From: Schistocephalus solidus
Lineage: Eukaryota; Platyhelminthes; Cestoda; Diphyllobothriidea; Diphyllobothriidae
NCBI GenBank assembly: GCA_017591395.1
Contig: WEDG01000724.1
Coordinates: forward strand, 186,001-250,000
Reading direction: 5' to 3'
Length of the DNA stretch: 64,000 nucleotides
Shown here piece after piece: positions 33,430 through 43,801 of the stretch (positions are counted from its first letter, which is position 1; every line of letters begins with the position of its first letter). Below the pieces are notes generated by a model. It was not told the origin of the DNA and made no database searches. It was given only the letters and a program-made list of their open reading frames with translations. Both the position numbers and the translations under genes were made by a program.

Positions 33430-33441
33430 ATGTATAGGTCA
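33430..33441. repeat. 12-bp target-site duplication, left
   Basis: ATGTATAGGTCA, repeated exactly at 34918-34929, bracketing the truncated LINE-A. Confidence 0.9.
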
Positions 33442-34053
33442 ACATTGTTACCTCCACCACCGCAACCACCACCGCCTTCGCCTTCACTACCACCACGACT
33501 ACCATCAGCGATGGGGAAATCTCTCCTAAGCTGTACTCAATGCGACCGCACATTCACCTCACGCATCCGCCTGGTCGATCACTTGCGAATACATCGTACA
33601 GAGACCAGTTAACCAGTGCCTGGAGCACCATCACACAGCAGAGATCGTCGCCTCCACTGCCTCACTGTCCTCGCGCATTCACTCATCGCATGGGCCTATT
33701 CGGTCACATGCGCATCCATGACATTGGAATTCACCAAAATGCCGACAACACCGATAACCCATACACACCCCCCGCTCCTGCCATTCTTAGGGCCTATGCT
33801 ACCCCCACTACCATGAATGACATCCCCCCAACCTCTACCGATTTCTCCTGCCCACACTGCGCCCGCAAATTCAACTCACGCATCGGCCTGATCGGTCACC
33901 TATGAATCCATCGCGCGGAGGCTGGTGAACCAGTTCCTGGGGCTCCGACATACAGTCGACGCGCCCGCCTTCACTGCCCTCACTGCTCTCGCACATTTAC
34001 ACACCGCATGGGCCTATTAGGACACATGCGCCTCCACGACAACCTCCGGTAAA
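33442..34053 (+). pseudogene. LINE-A zinc-finger array, second copy
   Basis: Fingers [20 protein letters not shown] (33530-33590), HCPRAFTHRMGLFGHM (33665-33710, first Cys lost at a frameshift), SCPHCARKFNSRIGLIGHL (33845-33903, all Cys present), and the last finger ending at the TAA 34051-34053. The same two stops as in the 24-kb copy occur here: TAA after RTET-S (33610) and TGA after the fourth finger's GHL (33903). Confidence 0.85.
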
Positions 34054-34917
34054 CCACCGGAGGCTAAGCTACATCAGCGTACACTATCTACAGCAATACA
34101 TCGACAACACCCTCACAATCACCATGTACCTGAGTATATCACGGTTTCCTAGAAACCGTGGCTGGGAAGGCTGCCAATCTGACGCTTACACAAGACCACG
34201 CCGTCGGCTCAGTGTATGTGCTGTGTGTGTCGAGTGGCTGACCAGTGAACTGGGAGTCAGACGGCGATGGCTGCTCCATATCCCCTGAGTTTGTGAATCC
34301 TGGTGTGTGCGTTATGGGGGCCAGGTCGTGCTGTGGCGCGCGAAGACGGGTACGCCGATCCGTCAGCCAATGCGCCCACTCCCACATCAGGCAACTGACC
34401 GGCTCGGACAGTGTCTGATGGTGGGGGTTGGGGAGAGAGTGAGGTCGACAGCTCAGCGCATGTTCCTCACTATAAACAATCTGACGCGCTTAAAACTATC
34501 ACGGTGCGTTAAAAGCCGTGGCTTGGAAGGTTGCCAACTGACGGGATAACTCGGACAACGTGGTCAGCCCAATATGTGTTTTGTGTGGAGTGGCTGACTG
34601 GCGGACTGAGAGTCAGGCTGCAATGGCTCCTTCTTAGTGTGGTCTTTATGGCACTCCCACTCTGTGGGATCCGAGCCAGGTGTGGTGGCACGCCCAGGGG
34701 TGGCTCCGACCACGCCAGCCACCTGCGTCCTCTCCCGCCTCCGGTCTTCTTGACTCTGTCTTGACACTGGGCTCAGGTTGGGGAGGAGGAGAGAGTGCGG
34801 TAGCTGCAGCACAATGCTACTATCACTTAAAACTAATTCACGCGCAAGTCACCGTCCCTGCACCACCCTTCCGTGGAGCATACGGTGGACATCGTCAAAA
34901 TCGACGGTCGAACGGTC
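33442..34917 (+). mobile_element. 5'-truncated LINE-A insertion
   Basis: It corresponds to LINE-A from the Pro/Thr-rich segment before finger 2 to the 3' end (the reverse of 24525-23105) and is bracketed by a perfect 12-bp duplication. This is the signature of target-primed reverse transcription with 5' truncation, and it fixes the LINE 3' end at ...GACGGTCGAACGGTC without a poly-A tail. It also shows that the terminal 220-bp block shared with SINE-B belongs to the LINE. Confidence 0.92.
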
Positions 34918-34929
34918 ATGTATAGGTCA
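34918..34929. repeat. 12-bp target-site duplication, right
   Basis: Exact repeat of 33430-33441. Confidence 0.9.
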
Positions 34930-35040
34930 GATATTTGATTTGCACGAGGAGACTCCGCTTATTTCAAAAGCTGTCGCGATTTCAGAGAAGTTCAATATCT
35001 GGCGGTTGTGTGGAGGTCGTTGGGTGGGGCCTTCTTCTGG

Positions 35041-35053
35041 ATAATAATAATAA

Positions 35054-35100
<47 letters not shown>

Positions 35101-35101
35101 T
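35041..35101. repeat. (AAT)n microsatellite
   Basis: ATAATA repeats over about 60 bp. The Asn-, Ile- and Tyr-homopolymer ORFs over it are artefacts. Confidence 0.9.
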
Positions 35102-36344
35102 TCCAGTTTGTGGAATCTTTCTATTTTCCTTTTATCTCCTATATCAAAAGGAGAAATAATAGACAATGGAGATATAGTGAAACTGAACTTTTGTGGCCTT
35201 ATTGTGCCCCCGTTTGGTCAATCATAACCCTGGCCATAAAGAGGGATCTGAAACACAAGCAGATACACGCATACAGAGAGCAGACGTTCCACCACCGGGT
35301 CTGACCTATAGGATAGTTCGATCATCCTGAACGACGGGGCCTACCATGTGCCCCGCAGAGTTATAATGTTCTAAGACCAAAATTAGATTCCTGTTCTTAG
35401 CCGGTGTAAGAATACACGGGTTTACGGAACGTGCTGGTGAATTTCGCACGGCAGACTAATTTGAATTACCGTAACACGTCTATACGGCAGCATGGATACA
35501 TCTCAACCTACCTGACTGCATCTGACTGACTTGAATGCGATCCTCCAGGTTCTTTGTCGTTTGTAGCCGTTTGCCCAGAATCAAAAAACACCGGCATTAG
35601 GGCAGCTGAACAGATGAAAGTGATCGACATGGATCTACCACGTAACGTGTCTGATTTCCGCAGCATTGACGTTGTGGATAGTTCTTGTGTTCTCATCTAA
35701 CGCAAAAAGAAACGACTTTTTTGTAAGTGGTTCACTGGTTACTGCGTTCCGCCGTAAGAACAGAACTTCAGCAGCAAGTTATCCGCAATGAATTTCGCTC
35801 ATGGCTGGCAGTTCAGCGATGGGGTGTCGAATTTTAACAAAGGGAATAGGCTTTCGGGGTCACAGGCCGTTCCAGTCCCCAGTTGGGGCACGGCAAAGTG
35901 ACGATGGCAAAACAATCAAAAACTTTTATTCCACACCCGTCGTTTCGGTTGGAAAACCACACGAAAACTGGGTGTTTATCTCCGCTCGACGGCCACTGAG
36001 TGTCCTCGTCTGGCGTTGAAGGCAAAATGCAACGCCTACACTGCGTTCTACAACCGGACCATCCTAAAGATCACCACTGTCATGTTCCTTTTACCCTCCC
36101 AGATTGCAGCGGACAGAACATGGCAGTGGTAAAGAACGTGGTGTTTCCGAAATACCCACCTGATTCATGTTCCAGGTTGGCCGGTCTATAGGCTGACGTG
36201 GTTGAATTGCTAATGCAGTTACCTCAAAATGGGTCATCCCAGCTCTCCTGTCTTCTTCAGTAAAACTCTTCCCATAACCTTGAGTGCGGTCGAACGGCGA
36301 TTCGTCTCCGGTCATGACGCTCTTCGAGGGAAATTAATAAGAGC
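35102..36344. other. Non-coding, no gene seen
   Basis: ORFs in this stretch (35801-36315) lack recognisable domains. Confidence 0.4.
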
Positions 36345-36506
36345 CCAAGATAGTAGAATGCTGAACTGAGCGTTCGACTCAATGACCAAAGATTCGGGTT
36401 TCGAATCCAAAGTGGTCCACATTTGGAATTGGGTATTACTGGCTGATGACGGCTAATAAGCCGGAAATGGCCATTCCGATGTCCCTTGTCTTTTTCAGTA
36501 CTCCAT
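36345..36506 (+). mobile_element. tRNA-SINE with well-paired hammerhead
   Basis: A tRNA-like head (GAGCGTTCGACTCAATGACC, B box GGTTTCGAATCC) is followed by linker GGAATTGGGTAT, the hammerhead module (36431-36485), and tail CCCTTGTCTTTTTCAG. The A box is lost and no body follows. Confidence 0.8.
36431..36485 (+). ncRNA. Minimal hammerhead motif, helix II fully paired
   Basis: CTGATGA (36443-36449), helix II CGGC (36450-36453) with GCCG (36460-36463) around a TAATAA loop, GAAA (36464-36467), self-complementary helix III ATGG/CCAT (36467-36474), cleavage-site T at 36475. This is the only copy with C-G instead of C-A next to the core. Helix I (TACTGG/CCGATG) has a mismatch. Confidence 0.7.
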
Positions 36507-37479
36507 CACAAAAAAATATACTTAAACTGCAATAAACGGACAGGCATGCGAATTGCATACTCCTACAGAACCTTTTAGCTTTCGTTAGAACGACCGACTC
36601 AATGAGTACTTCTAAGGGCTCTTCACCTAAGCAGGACACTGTCCCCTCGAAACGTATGGCTGATAACAAGGTAGCAATTGACATAACTGTAGGTGTTCTT
36701 GTGGCTGACGGCACGCTAAAAAGATATAAATGACGGAACATGTGCATTTTGTGCCTCAACGCGAAACCAATTTCCTTAATACTCCGCAATATCCCCAGAT
36801 TTTTTGCACCTCGGTGTCCAGCCGGTGGCGGGCTTTTGAAATTGAGACGCCATCTTTTCTGCTCTCCATTCGCATGTGAATCCCCTTATATGTACGTCAA
36901 TTGGCCTAGTTCACCCATTATATACTTGAATTTTAACATTATTTGTTTATTCGAACAAAAAAAATGAGGTCATCAGCGCACGACGCTGGCACAATTTTAA
37001 AGGAAGGCCAAATTGATCGATATTTTGAGACGCATTCAAGGACGATTCTTCACGGTGAATGGAGGACCTTTTTTGCTAAAATTTTTGGAATTTTACTTTC
37101 AAAATAAAGCGTAGCTCTCTCTCTCAGTCAATGAATAAAGAAGAGTTTCCAGTAGGAAAATGGGATACGGAGAGGCAACGTGGCCTAGCAGCCTGAAGGA
37201 TGGATAACGTTGTCCAAGTAAGCGGTGACTATTCTTTCCTGACCTGCTGGGGTGCTGCTCTCCTGAAACTTTCGTATTACTGCTGCACGTGGCCGGTCGT
37301 CTAACAAAGTAATTTTGTTATTTATCTAAGCGTCGTCGGTGACCTGAAGGATCGTCGGGTATCCTGGGCGTCCAGTACGAACTGCCTACGGGCTTGGCAT
37401 TGCCCTTGATCAAGATATGGAAGAACCTGTTGCGACAAGGGGATAGGCAGTTGAATGGAACAGTTCTGACATTTAAACA
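36507..37479. other. Non-coding, no gene seen
   Basis: No gene or repeat family recognised. Confidence 0.4.
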
Positions 37480-37754
37480 TGAGCGAGATGACTGAACTAA
37501 GTTGCCTTCATTCCTCTGCAAGTAAGACCGCTGGTATTCGAATACCAGGTGTGCTACACTTGGGATTGGGTATGACTGGCTGATGACGGCTAATAAGCCA
37601 GAAATGGCTATTCCGGTCTCCCTTGTCTTTGTCGGTTCCACCTTATCAACATATGCTACACGTCGCTATGCGACCGCCTGCGATGGCTCTAGTCTGAGCT
37701 CCAGGGCACAACGGAAAATACATGTTCCTTAAGCAGATCGGTGAGCCCCACACT

Positions 37755-37788
<34 letters not shown>
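37480..37788 (+). mobile_element. tRNA-SINE, long form ending in (AT)n
   Basis: A decayed tRNA-like head (B-box region GGTATTCGAATACC), hammerhead (37568-37623), tail CCCTTGTCTTTGTCGGTTCC, a body with CGTCGCTATGCGACCGCCTG and CAGATCGGTGAGCCCCACAC, and a terminal (AT)n at 37759-37786. It is about 90 percent identical by eye to 41141-41444 over the body. Confidence 0.85.
37568..37623 (+). ncRNA. Minimal hammerhead motif
   Basis: GACTGG (37574-37579), CTGATGA (37580-37586), helix II CGGC/GCCA with TAATAA loop, GAAA (37601-37604), helix III ATGG/CTAT (one G-U), cleavage T 37612, CCGGTC (37613-37618) closing helix I. Flanking GGG and CCC extend helix I beyond an internal loop. Confidence 0.72.
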
Positions 37789-37792
<4 letters not shown>

Positions 37793-39959
37793 CATCACTG
37801 CTCTTAAGGCACCGCCATTCTGTACACCACCGGTGGAAGCATACGCATGCGTGGGCTGCCACCGATGCTGGTGGTGGCGGTGGTGATGGTGTTCATGTTG
37901 GTGGTGGTAACTAGAGCTCGTAGAACTTATTGCGGTTTAGCTACGAACAGACCTGGCGCTACGGCTGCCTTAACACTACCTAATATTCTCTAACACCGGT
38001 CAACTCTTACCCTTATATTCGTCTTCCTCTTGCTCCCTCTCCCGTCTTTGGAAAATTCCCACCTTAACCATTTGTCAACCCTTGGGGGAATGCAGAACGC
38101 AGTGTTTCCTCCAACGGGGGGTAATCACCTAGTCTCCGCAGTCCTGACGCTCTAGTTGCATGCGAGTAGCTGTTCCTTCGGTTTCCTCTTGACGAATGCT
38201 GATAACTGTTGGATGTCATCTCCTCCATTACACTGCTCCAGTTCGTGGTTGCCACGTGCTGTGACTCGCGGTCCCCTTGTGTTCCTTGATAAAATGAGAT
38301 TCACTCCAAACTGTGGGCTAAAATTGACAAAACGGGAGTCCCTTTCTCAAATGGTCGAGGTTTGCAGCTCCGTTTTTTGGCCAGGAACTGCTTTAAGAGT
38401 TGCCAAGTTCCACCATAAACAAACCAGACTGGGTAAGTAGATACTTCCCTACTGTTATCGGTAATACGCCTCGATATCGGCCGACTTTGCGCCTCGGCCG
38501 AACCTTCACTGCACCACATCTGCTAAAGTACTCTGTCTGGCTGTCCTATACTACGGTCCATATAGTGCCACACCAAAAAAGACTGCGCTGCGTGGACCAT
38601 TAACATTAGGGGCACACCCGAGACGGTAAGAAGAAAACTGTCAGGGTGACGATCACCTGTATAGTCCACTCTATCGGCTATTTCGGTTGGCCGAATTTCC
38701 CCCAATTGCCGGAATTTTCCTGGCCTTAACACACAGCATTTAAGGGTCCCTGCCATGCACTTTGGTCGGGCAAGTTCCAAACTCCTCCTGCTGTTGTCGC
38801 TGTTGTTAGAAAACGCGCACAGTGGTGTGCCTCCTGAGCGCTCTTTACAGCGTACGGATACAAGACTTTGATCACACAGTACCAGGCGCATTTACAGTCA
38901 CGCGCGTGCATGCGCACACACGCAAGCAGGCAACCCAGGCGAAATTGTCTGCTCGCAGACATCACGAGAGTCAGTGTGAGTGGGAGTGCCCGAACGCAGA
39001 CGGTTTACGAGCTGGTGCAAGCAAGTCGCTGCATGACTGGATGACAAGGGTCCCATAAATCAAGATCGTGCAGGCTAGCACAAAGTGCTTTCACGTGGTG
39101 TCGCGGTTCACCCCTCTGCGTCGCTACTACCAGGGTCTGAATGTAAACTCAGCGGGCCGGTAGCGCAGCGGCCTTGTAACCCCAGCGCTTCGTATGCGTT
39201 TATGTGTATACACCCGTTCCTAGCGCGGAAACAGCCTCCCCCCCCCTGCGTACATGCGGTCAGTAAATAACAGCCGACATTTATTGTGACCTTCAAAATG
39301 TATTCGGCTTCGATCGGGTGCTAGGGCCCACGAAGATTGACGTTTGAGGGTTTGTAAATGGGCAGCAACGTCTCAGTCTTCGAATTTCCAACCCATGGTT
39401 CGTTATAAATAACCGACAATCTGCCAGGCCGAAATTACGCCAGCTTATCAAGGTCAGGAAGTTTGACTGCCGCACACTTCCCCACAAACACGCGAACCAG
39501 AGACAACAGAAAACATTGAGTCACAGAATTAAGGGCATAAGAAATTTCCCACGTAGTTCATGTGCCAGCAGTTCATTTACTCTTTTAACCCTTAGAAATG
39601 GTAAGGAATGAGATCGCAAAAATCGGTTTGCACAAGCTCAACAGTAGATGTGATCAACGTAACCTGACGCTGGGTGAGGAAACATGGTTGTCATTCAACC
39701 GGATTCGGCATTCAGGATATGCCAAATCCTGAAGGGGGTAGCCACATGGTTTTTATTCACAAGAAAATAATCAAAGCTGCTAAAATCGACAAGAATAATA
39801 CACAAGGCATTCTAGGTTATTTATATTTATATATAATAGAAGTGTGTTCACAGAGCGGTTTAAGAGAAATGTCAGTCTATGTATGCCTTCAAAGACAGTC
39901 CCACAGACCAAGTTCTTTGGGAACGGAAGAATCTCTTCTATACAAATTTTCGAACCCAA
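37789..39959. other. Non-coding; small GGT repeat
   Basis: A GGT/GGC microsatellite lies at about 37869-37911. ORFs on both strands at 38064-39487 carry no recognisable domains. Confidence 0.4.
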
Positions 39960-41010
39960 TTCCTCTACCGTATTCAGTTACCCCTGCTGGGATTTTCCTT
40001 GTCCATCTCCATTTGGCATTGCAATTTTTATGTGGGATCTATATGCATATGCTTAGTGGGGCGTGTCTCGTCCAGGCGCTCTGTATCCTTTTTCTTGGGC
40101 AAGCGCCAAATATGCGGTATTTTTTCCATTCAAATATTTGTCCTGTGTTCAGTGTGAGCATTGCTACCTGGTATGAGGGGTCTTCCTTACCGATAGGTGC
40201 GTTTATGTCTATGCGTAGAGAGAGATTTCTCAGACTGACCACAACCTTATAGTTGAAACAGTGGATTGTATAGGCTATCGTTTTTCTATGTAAGCAGTCA
40301 AATCTCACCTAATTTGTACAATCTGGGTAAAGTAATTGTAGGTCTGTGCGCTACTTTTACTTGGTACTTTTTCAGCCACCTTTCGTCCAAATAAGATGAA
40401 TTCTTCACGCGCATTTTATTTTGATATCTATGGAGTTCTAGGAATGAAAATAAATGTATCGTGGAATTTTTGCTACATTTCTCCATCGAAAAACCAGGTC
40501 ATGAGCGTATCCATTTTTATGAAAGTAGTTTAAAAATATGGCTCATTCTGTTTAAAAATTTTGTCTTAAAAATAGTGGGTTTCAGTTCGACTTAGTAAAC
40601 CCCTAACAGAGCTACACTTGGGCGATGTCAGATGGTTGCTCTCAAAACGCAAGCTGACAATCTGAAGTCTGTGGTATTGCAGCCCGTCTTTCGGCGTGCG
40701 AGAGCATCAAGTATTGTCAGTTGTCCATCAGCCTGCGTTTTTAAAGTAACTTCGACTCATGGAAAAATTCCTCAAAGGTCATCGTGGAATATTTCCAACT
40801 GGTTTTTGACAAGAACAAATATATCTTATACGTATCGCAGCCACGATTTCGGGTTAACTGTCAGAATAAAGGTTGCTACTATTTTATGTATTATAGCTTC
40901 TGCCAGAGAGCCAAATGTTGGTCAACCCATAAAGGCGCCTTTCAGTTCGGCAAGGAAAATGTTTGCTTCTAGACGAAGATTGAAGAATTCAAGTAAAGAT
41001 CGATAATTTA
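39960..41010 (-). pseudogene. Penelope-like element: RT and GIY-YIG, degenerate
   Basis: On the minus strand I read the RT segments ELKGAFMG*PTFGSLAEAIIH (about 40930-40870; intact PLEs have KGAPMGSPxSGLIAEAV) and WLRYV*DIFVLVKNQLEIFH (40848-40790), where the catalytic YVDD is YV-stop-D. Then come the linker KKYQVKVAHRPTITLPRL (40370-40320) and GIY-YIG pieces YTIHC (about 40270), VVSLRNLSLRI (40240-40215) and YQVAMLTLNTGQIFEW (40180-40130). The 192-aa plus ORF (39674-40252) is its antisense shadow. Order and spacing fit a PLE; many stops make it inactive. Confidence 0.85.
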
Positions 41011-41140
41011 GGCTTACAGGAGTTCCTCACTACAGCATTTCGCAACCTCTAGCGGAATAGAAGTGAATAGAGAATGTACTTTGAATGACACCATTATTTT
41101 TGTAATTTTTGATTCTTTCGGCTTGTCAGGGAACTACTCC

Positions 41141-41412
41141 GAGCCCGTGGCTCAATGGTAGAGCGTTCGACTTAAATGCCAAAGGTCGCGGGTTCGAATC
41201 CCAGGTGTTCCACATTTGGGATTGGGTATGACTGGCTGATGACGGCTAATAAGCCAGAAATGGCCATTCCGGTCTCCCTTGTCTTTGTCGGTTCCACATA
41301 AACAACATATGCTACATGTCGCTATGCGACTGCCTGTGAGTACTCTAGTCTGAGTTCCAGGGCACAACGGAACATAAATGTTCCTTAAGCAGATCGGTGA
41401 GCCACACACTAT

Positions 41413-41444
<32 letters not shown>
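41141..41444 (+). mobile_element. tRNA-SINE, best complete copy
   Basis: A tRNA-like head GAGCCCGTGGCTCAATGG (A box TGGCTCAATGG) with B box GGTTCGAATCC at 41191-41201 provides an internal Pol III-type promoter. A linker, the hammerhead (41224-41278), tail CCCTTGTCTTTGTCGG, a 120-bp body and a terminal (AT)n (41416-41443) follow. The head resembles tRNA-Arg(UCU)-type heads seen at 59657. It is non-coding; mobility would depend on another element's RT. Confidence 0.9.
41224..41278 (+). ncRNA. Minimal type-I hammerhead ribozyme motif with palindromic helix III
   Basis: GGG (41224-41226) and CCC (41276-41278) form the outer helix I; TAT/T is an internal loop. GACTGG (41230-41235) pairs with CCGGTC (41269-41274). 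CTGATGA is 41236-41242, helix II CGGC/GCCA (41243-41256) with loop TAATAA, GAAA 41257-41260, helix III ATGG/CCAT (41260-41267) with no loop, and cleavage is expected after T41268. Core residues match the hammerhead consensus; the C-A pair next to the core is the one flaw. A loopless four-pair helix III suggests action as a dimer. Confidence 0.75.
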
Positions 41445-41447
<3 letters not shown>

Positions 41448-41592
41448 TGAAGATACGAGGTCCATATATCTTATCGAGCTCATCATCGCCCGAAGAAGAC
41501 GATAAAGAAGGGATGAGCTCAAGAACTAAAATTTATTTGGACTGATGTTTCGTAAACCCCCTCGTTTCCATCATCAAAGGTCTGTGGTTGAT
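41445..41592 (-). repeat. PLE pseudo-LTR with hammerhead relic
   Basis: On the minus strand, TTTGATGA (about 41580), a GGAAAC/GTTTAC helix, GAAACATC and AGTCC, then AAATAAATTTTAG mirror the pseudo-LTR motif at 16905. The first core base is mutated. It sits 3' of the PLE coding remnant at 41593-42310. Confidence 0.6.
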
Positions 41593-42310
41593 CTTCATGC
41601 TGGTCTTGACTTTTTTAACCTTGACGCCTGCCTGGTATTAAAGCCCTGCTTGGAGCACGAACTTTGACCTGCCTGTTCGCTGCTGATTAAGCTTGACCTC
41701 TTCACTCGCGTGACATTTGTTCCTTTTGCTGCCGTCGTATTTTTTGGCAAGTCAACGCGCGTAGTGGCCTGTCCCTCATCAACCAACCGACTGATCAATC
41801 TTTTACGCGCGCGTGAGTTGATTTCAGCCTCGTGGGCGTGGTGGTGAGTTGGTGTTCCACGCTGGTCACATGGCCTTCGGCCGTTTCATCTCTTCTTTTT
41901 TCTGGTGTCCGTTGTCTGCCATATTTGGTTTTGCTCGACTTTCCCACTGGCCCTGCCCGAACTGCCTCGAGCCTTTTGCGTATCGCCTGGTAGGCGGGAT
42001 GCAAGTCTATGGCTCTGTTAAGTGTGCGTGTCGAGGACTAACTTTCCAGCAGCAGTCTGGCCATCTTGTCGTTGGCTCGGCCGATTACACTCACTTTCTC
42101 AAAGGTGAAACTGTGGTTCTTCTGTTGTATGTGGCCATAGACCATAGACCGCTTATCCTTGCAGGTGCTTGCAAGCTGGTGTTCACACAATCTTGTGCGA
42201 AGGCATGTGCCCGTTTCACCAATATACCTCGCATCACAGTTTTGGCATGGTATGCTGTAGACCACTGCTGATTGTTCTGTCATTTTTTTCTCTGGGTTTG
42301 CTCGACTGCC
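41593..42310 (-). pseudogene. PLE GIY-YIG endonuclease remnant (left half of head-to-head pair)
   Basis: The minus frame gives TEQSAVVYSIPCQNCDARYI with GETGTCLRTRLCEHQLA (42270-42170), VYGHIQQKNHSFTFEKV and ARLLLES (to 42038): a complete-looking GIY-YIG core with GVVYxI-like and YIGETG motifs, Arg and the EH residue. HPAYQAIRKRLEAVRAG (42000-41950) is the C-terminal tail. The RT half is missing on this strand: its 5' edge abuts a plus-strand PLE RT near 42.32 kb. Confidence 0.85.
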
Positions 42311-42339
42311 CAATCGGCCCTGCCTGATATGACTCGAGC

Positions 42340-42945
42340 GGGACAAAAACTCCTCAACGTACAAGTGACTAGGCTGACAAACGGGAAAATAAGGACGACG
42401 GTCTACCGGACGGCAACTAAACTGGAAGTGGAGGCAGACGAGGTGATGGTGTATTTGACGTAATCTCATTGTTCACCTCTTTTCCGCCTGATCTGGCTAT
42501 CGACACTATTGACGGTCTTCTACAAGAAAAATGCGATGAAACCAACAGCTCAAAAGAGTGCACCTCATCGAGCTCCTGGGATGTTGTCTTAAAACTTTCT
42601 TCAATTTCAACGGCCAGGTTTACGAAAAAAAGAAGGGGTCACCAATGGGCTCACCTCTGTCCGGACTGATTGCTGAAGCAGTCTTGCAGAGGCTCGAGTG
42701 GCTGATCAGATACGTTGACGACACTTTCGTCATCCTTAAACTGAGTGAAGTGCAGGCTTCCAATACACTTTGCACTCAATCTTTCCCGACATCCAGTTTA
42801 CTATGAAATAAGAGGTCAAAAACCAGTTGCCCTTTCTCGACGTAGAAGTGACTAAGCTGGCAGACGGGAAAATAAGGACAGCGGTCTACCGGAAGGCAAC
42901 TAACACCATGTGTATCCTCCACTTCAGAGGAAACCGACATTTAGA
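42340..42945 (+). pseudogene. PLE reverse transcriptase remnant (right half of pair)
   Basis: Segments in order: VQVTRLTNGKIRTTVYRTAT (42360-42420), VYFDVISLFTSFPPDLAIDT (about 42448-42505), IELLGCCLKTFFNFNGQVYE with KKKGSPMGSPLSGLIAEAVL (42565-42685), QRLEWLIRYVDDTFVIL with the catalytic YVDD (42690-42740), a frameshift, FLDVEVTKLADGKIRTAVYR (42829-42895). The thumb-like segment occurs twice (42360 and 42829), so the left part is a partial duplicate. About 13 residues before RYVDD are missing. It is cut off at 42950 by a LINE-A 3' UTR. Confidence 0.87.
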
Positions 42946-42949
42946 CCCT

Positions 42950-43373
42950 CAATTACGACGAGGTCCACCGTATGCTCCATGGAAGGGTGGTGCAGGGATG
43001 GTGACTTGCGCGTGATTTAGTTTAAAGTGATAGACGACTTGCGCTGCAGCTACCGCACTCTCCGCCTTCCAACCTGAGCCCGGTGTCATGACAGAGTTAA
43101 GAAGACTGGAGATGGGAGAGGGCGCAGATGTCTGGTGCGGCGGGAGCTGACCCTGGGCGTACCACCACACCTGGCTCGGATCCCACAGAGTGGGGGTGCC
43201 ATAAAGGCCACATTAAGAAGGAGCCATTGCAGCCCGACTCTCAGTCCACCAGGCAGCCACTCCACACAAAACACACATTGGGCTGACCACGCGGTCTGAG
43301 TGCTCCCTTTCAAGCCTTTTATTTTAGCGCACCGTGATAGTTTCAACCGCGTCAGGTTGTTTATAGTGAGGAA
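42950..43373 (-). mobile_element. LINE-A 3' UTR, 5'-truncated insertion
   Basis: It starts at the LINE 3' terminus (TACGACGAGGTCCACC) and runs to TGTTTATAGTGAGGAAG, collinear with 23105-23530. It interrupts the PLE RT at 42945. I found no clear target duplication. ORFs 42949-43466 (minus) are shadows. Confidence 0.8.
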
Positions 43374-43749
43374 GATATTAAATTCTTTGGAAAAAATATA
43401 ACTTTGAATGCGTAAATTTTCTAGACTGATCCCCGAGCTCGTGGTCAGACAATGGAATATGTACAAAAACAGGTAATTAATTCACCTTGTCTAATTAAGA
43501 TTTCTATGGTAAGATTCTGTGGACAGCACCTGTTCTGCATAAGGTAACTGTGGAGTGGTGTGTTATTTGTATCTGATGTTCTCTCAGTTGTCTTTAGACA
43601 AGCTCAGATGGAGTGTTCACGTGTGTGATAGTTCGCCAGGTCATTGGTTTTGGTGCCTGCGTGGCCGTATCGTTTGAAATGTCTTTCTGCTTGAATTTTT
43701 GCCGTTTTATGCACTGATGCACGAAGTCACATAGGCATCCATTTTTAGA

Positions 43750-43801
43750 GAATAATTTAAAGAGGTATTTTATTTCTGCTTGTTAACCTTCTTCATCAGA
43801 G
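43750..43801 (-). repeat. PLE pseudo-LTR hammerhead relic
   Basis: Minus strand: CTCTGATGA, an AAGAAGGTTAACAAGCA helix region, GAAATAAAATACC. CTGATGA and GAAA boxes are intact, but the cleavage triplet and helix I partner are missing. It lies directly 3' of the RT remnant at 43802-44585. Confidence 0.5.

Noticed and set aside
39154..39190. A-box-like TAGCGCAGCGG
   Set aside because: No B box follows at tRNA spacing.
39674..40252. 192-codon plus-strand ORF
   Set aside because: It is antisense to a PLE GIY-YIG remnant with clear motifs on the minus strand.
41141..41216. Functional tRNA gene
   Set aside because: Good A and B boxes, but acceptor and anticodon stems do not pair well and the sequence continues into the SINE; the same head is dispersed in many copies.
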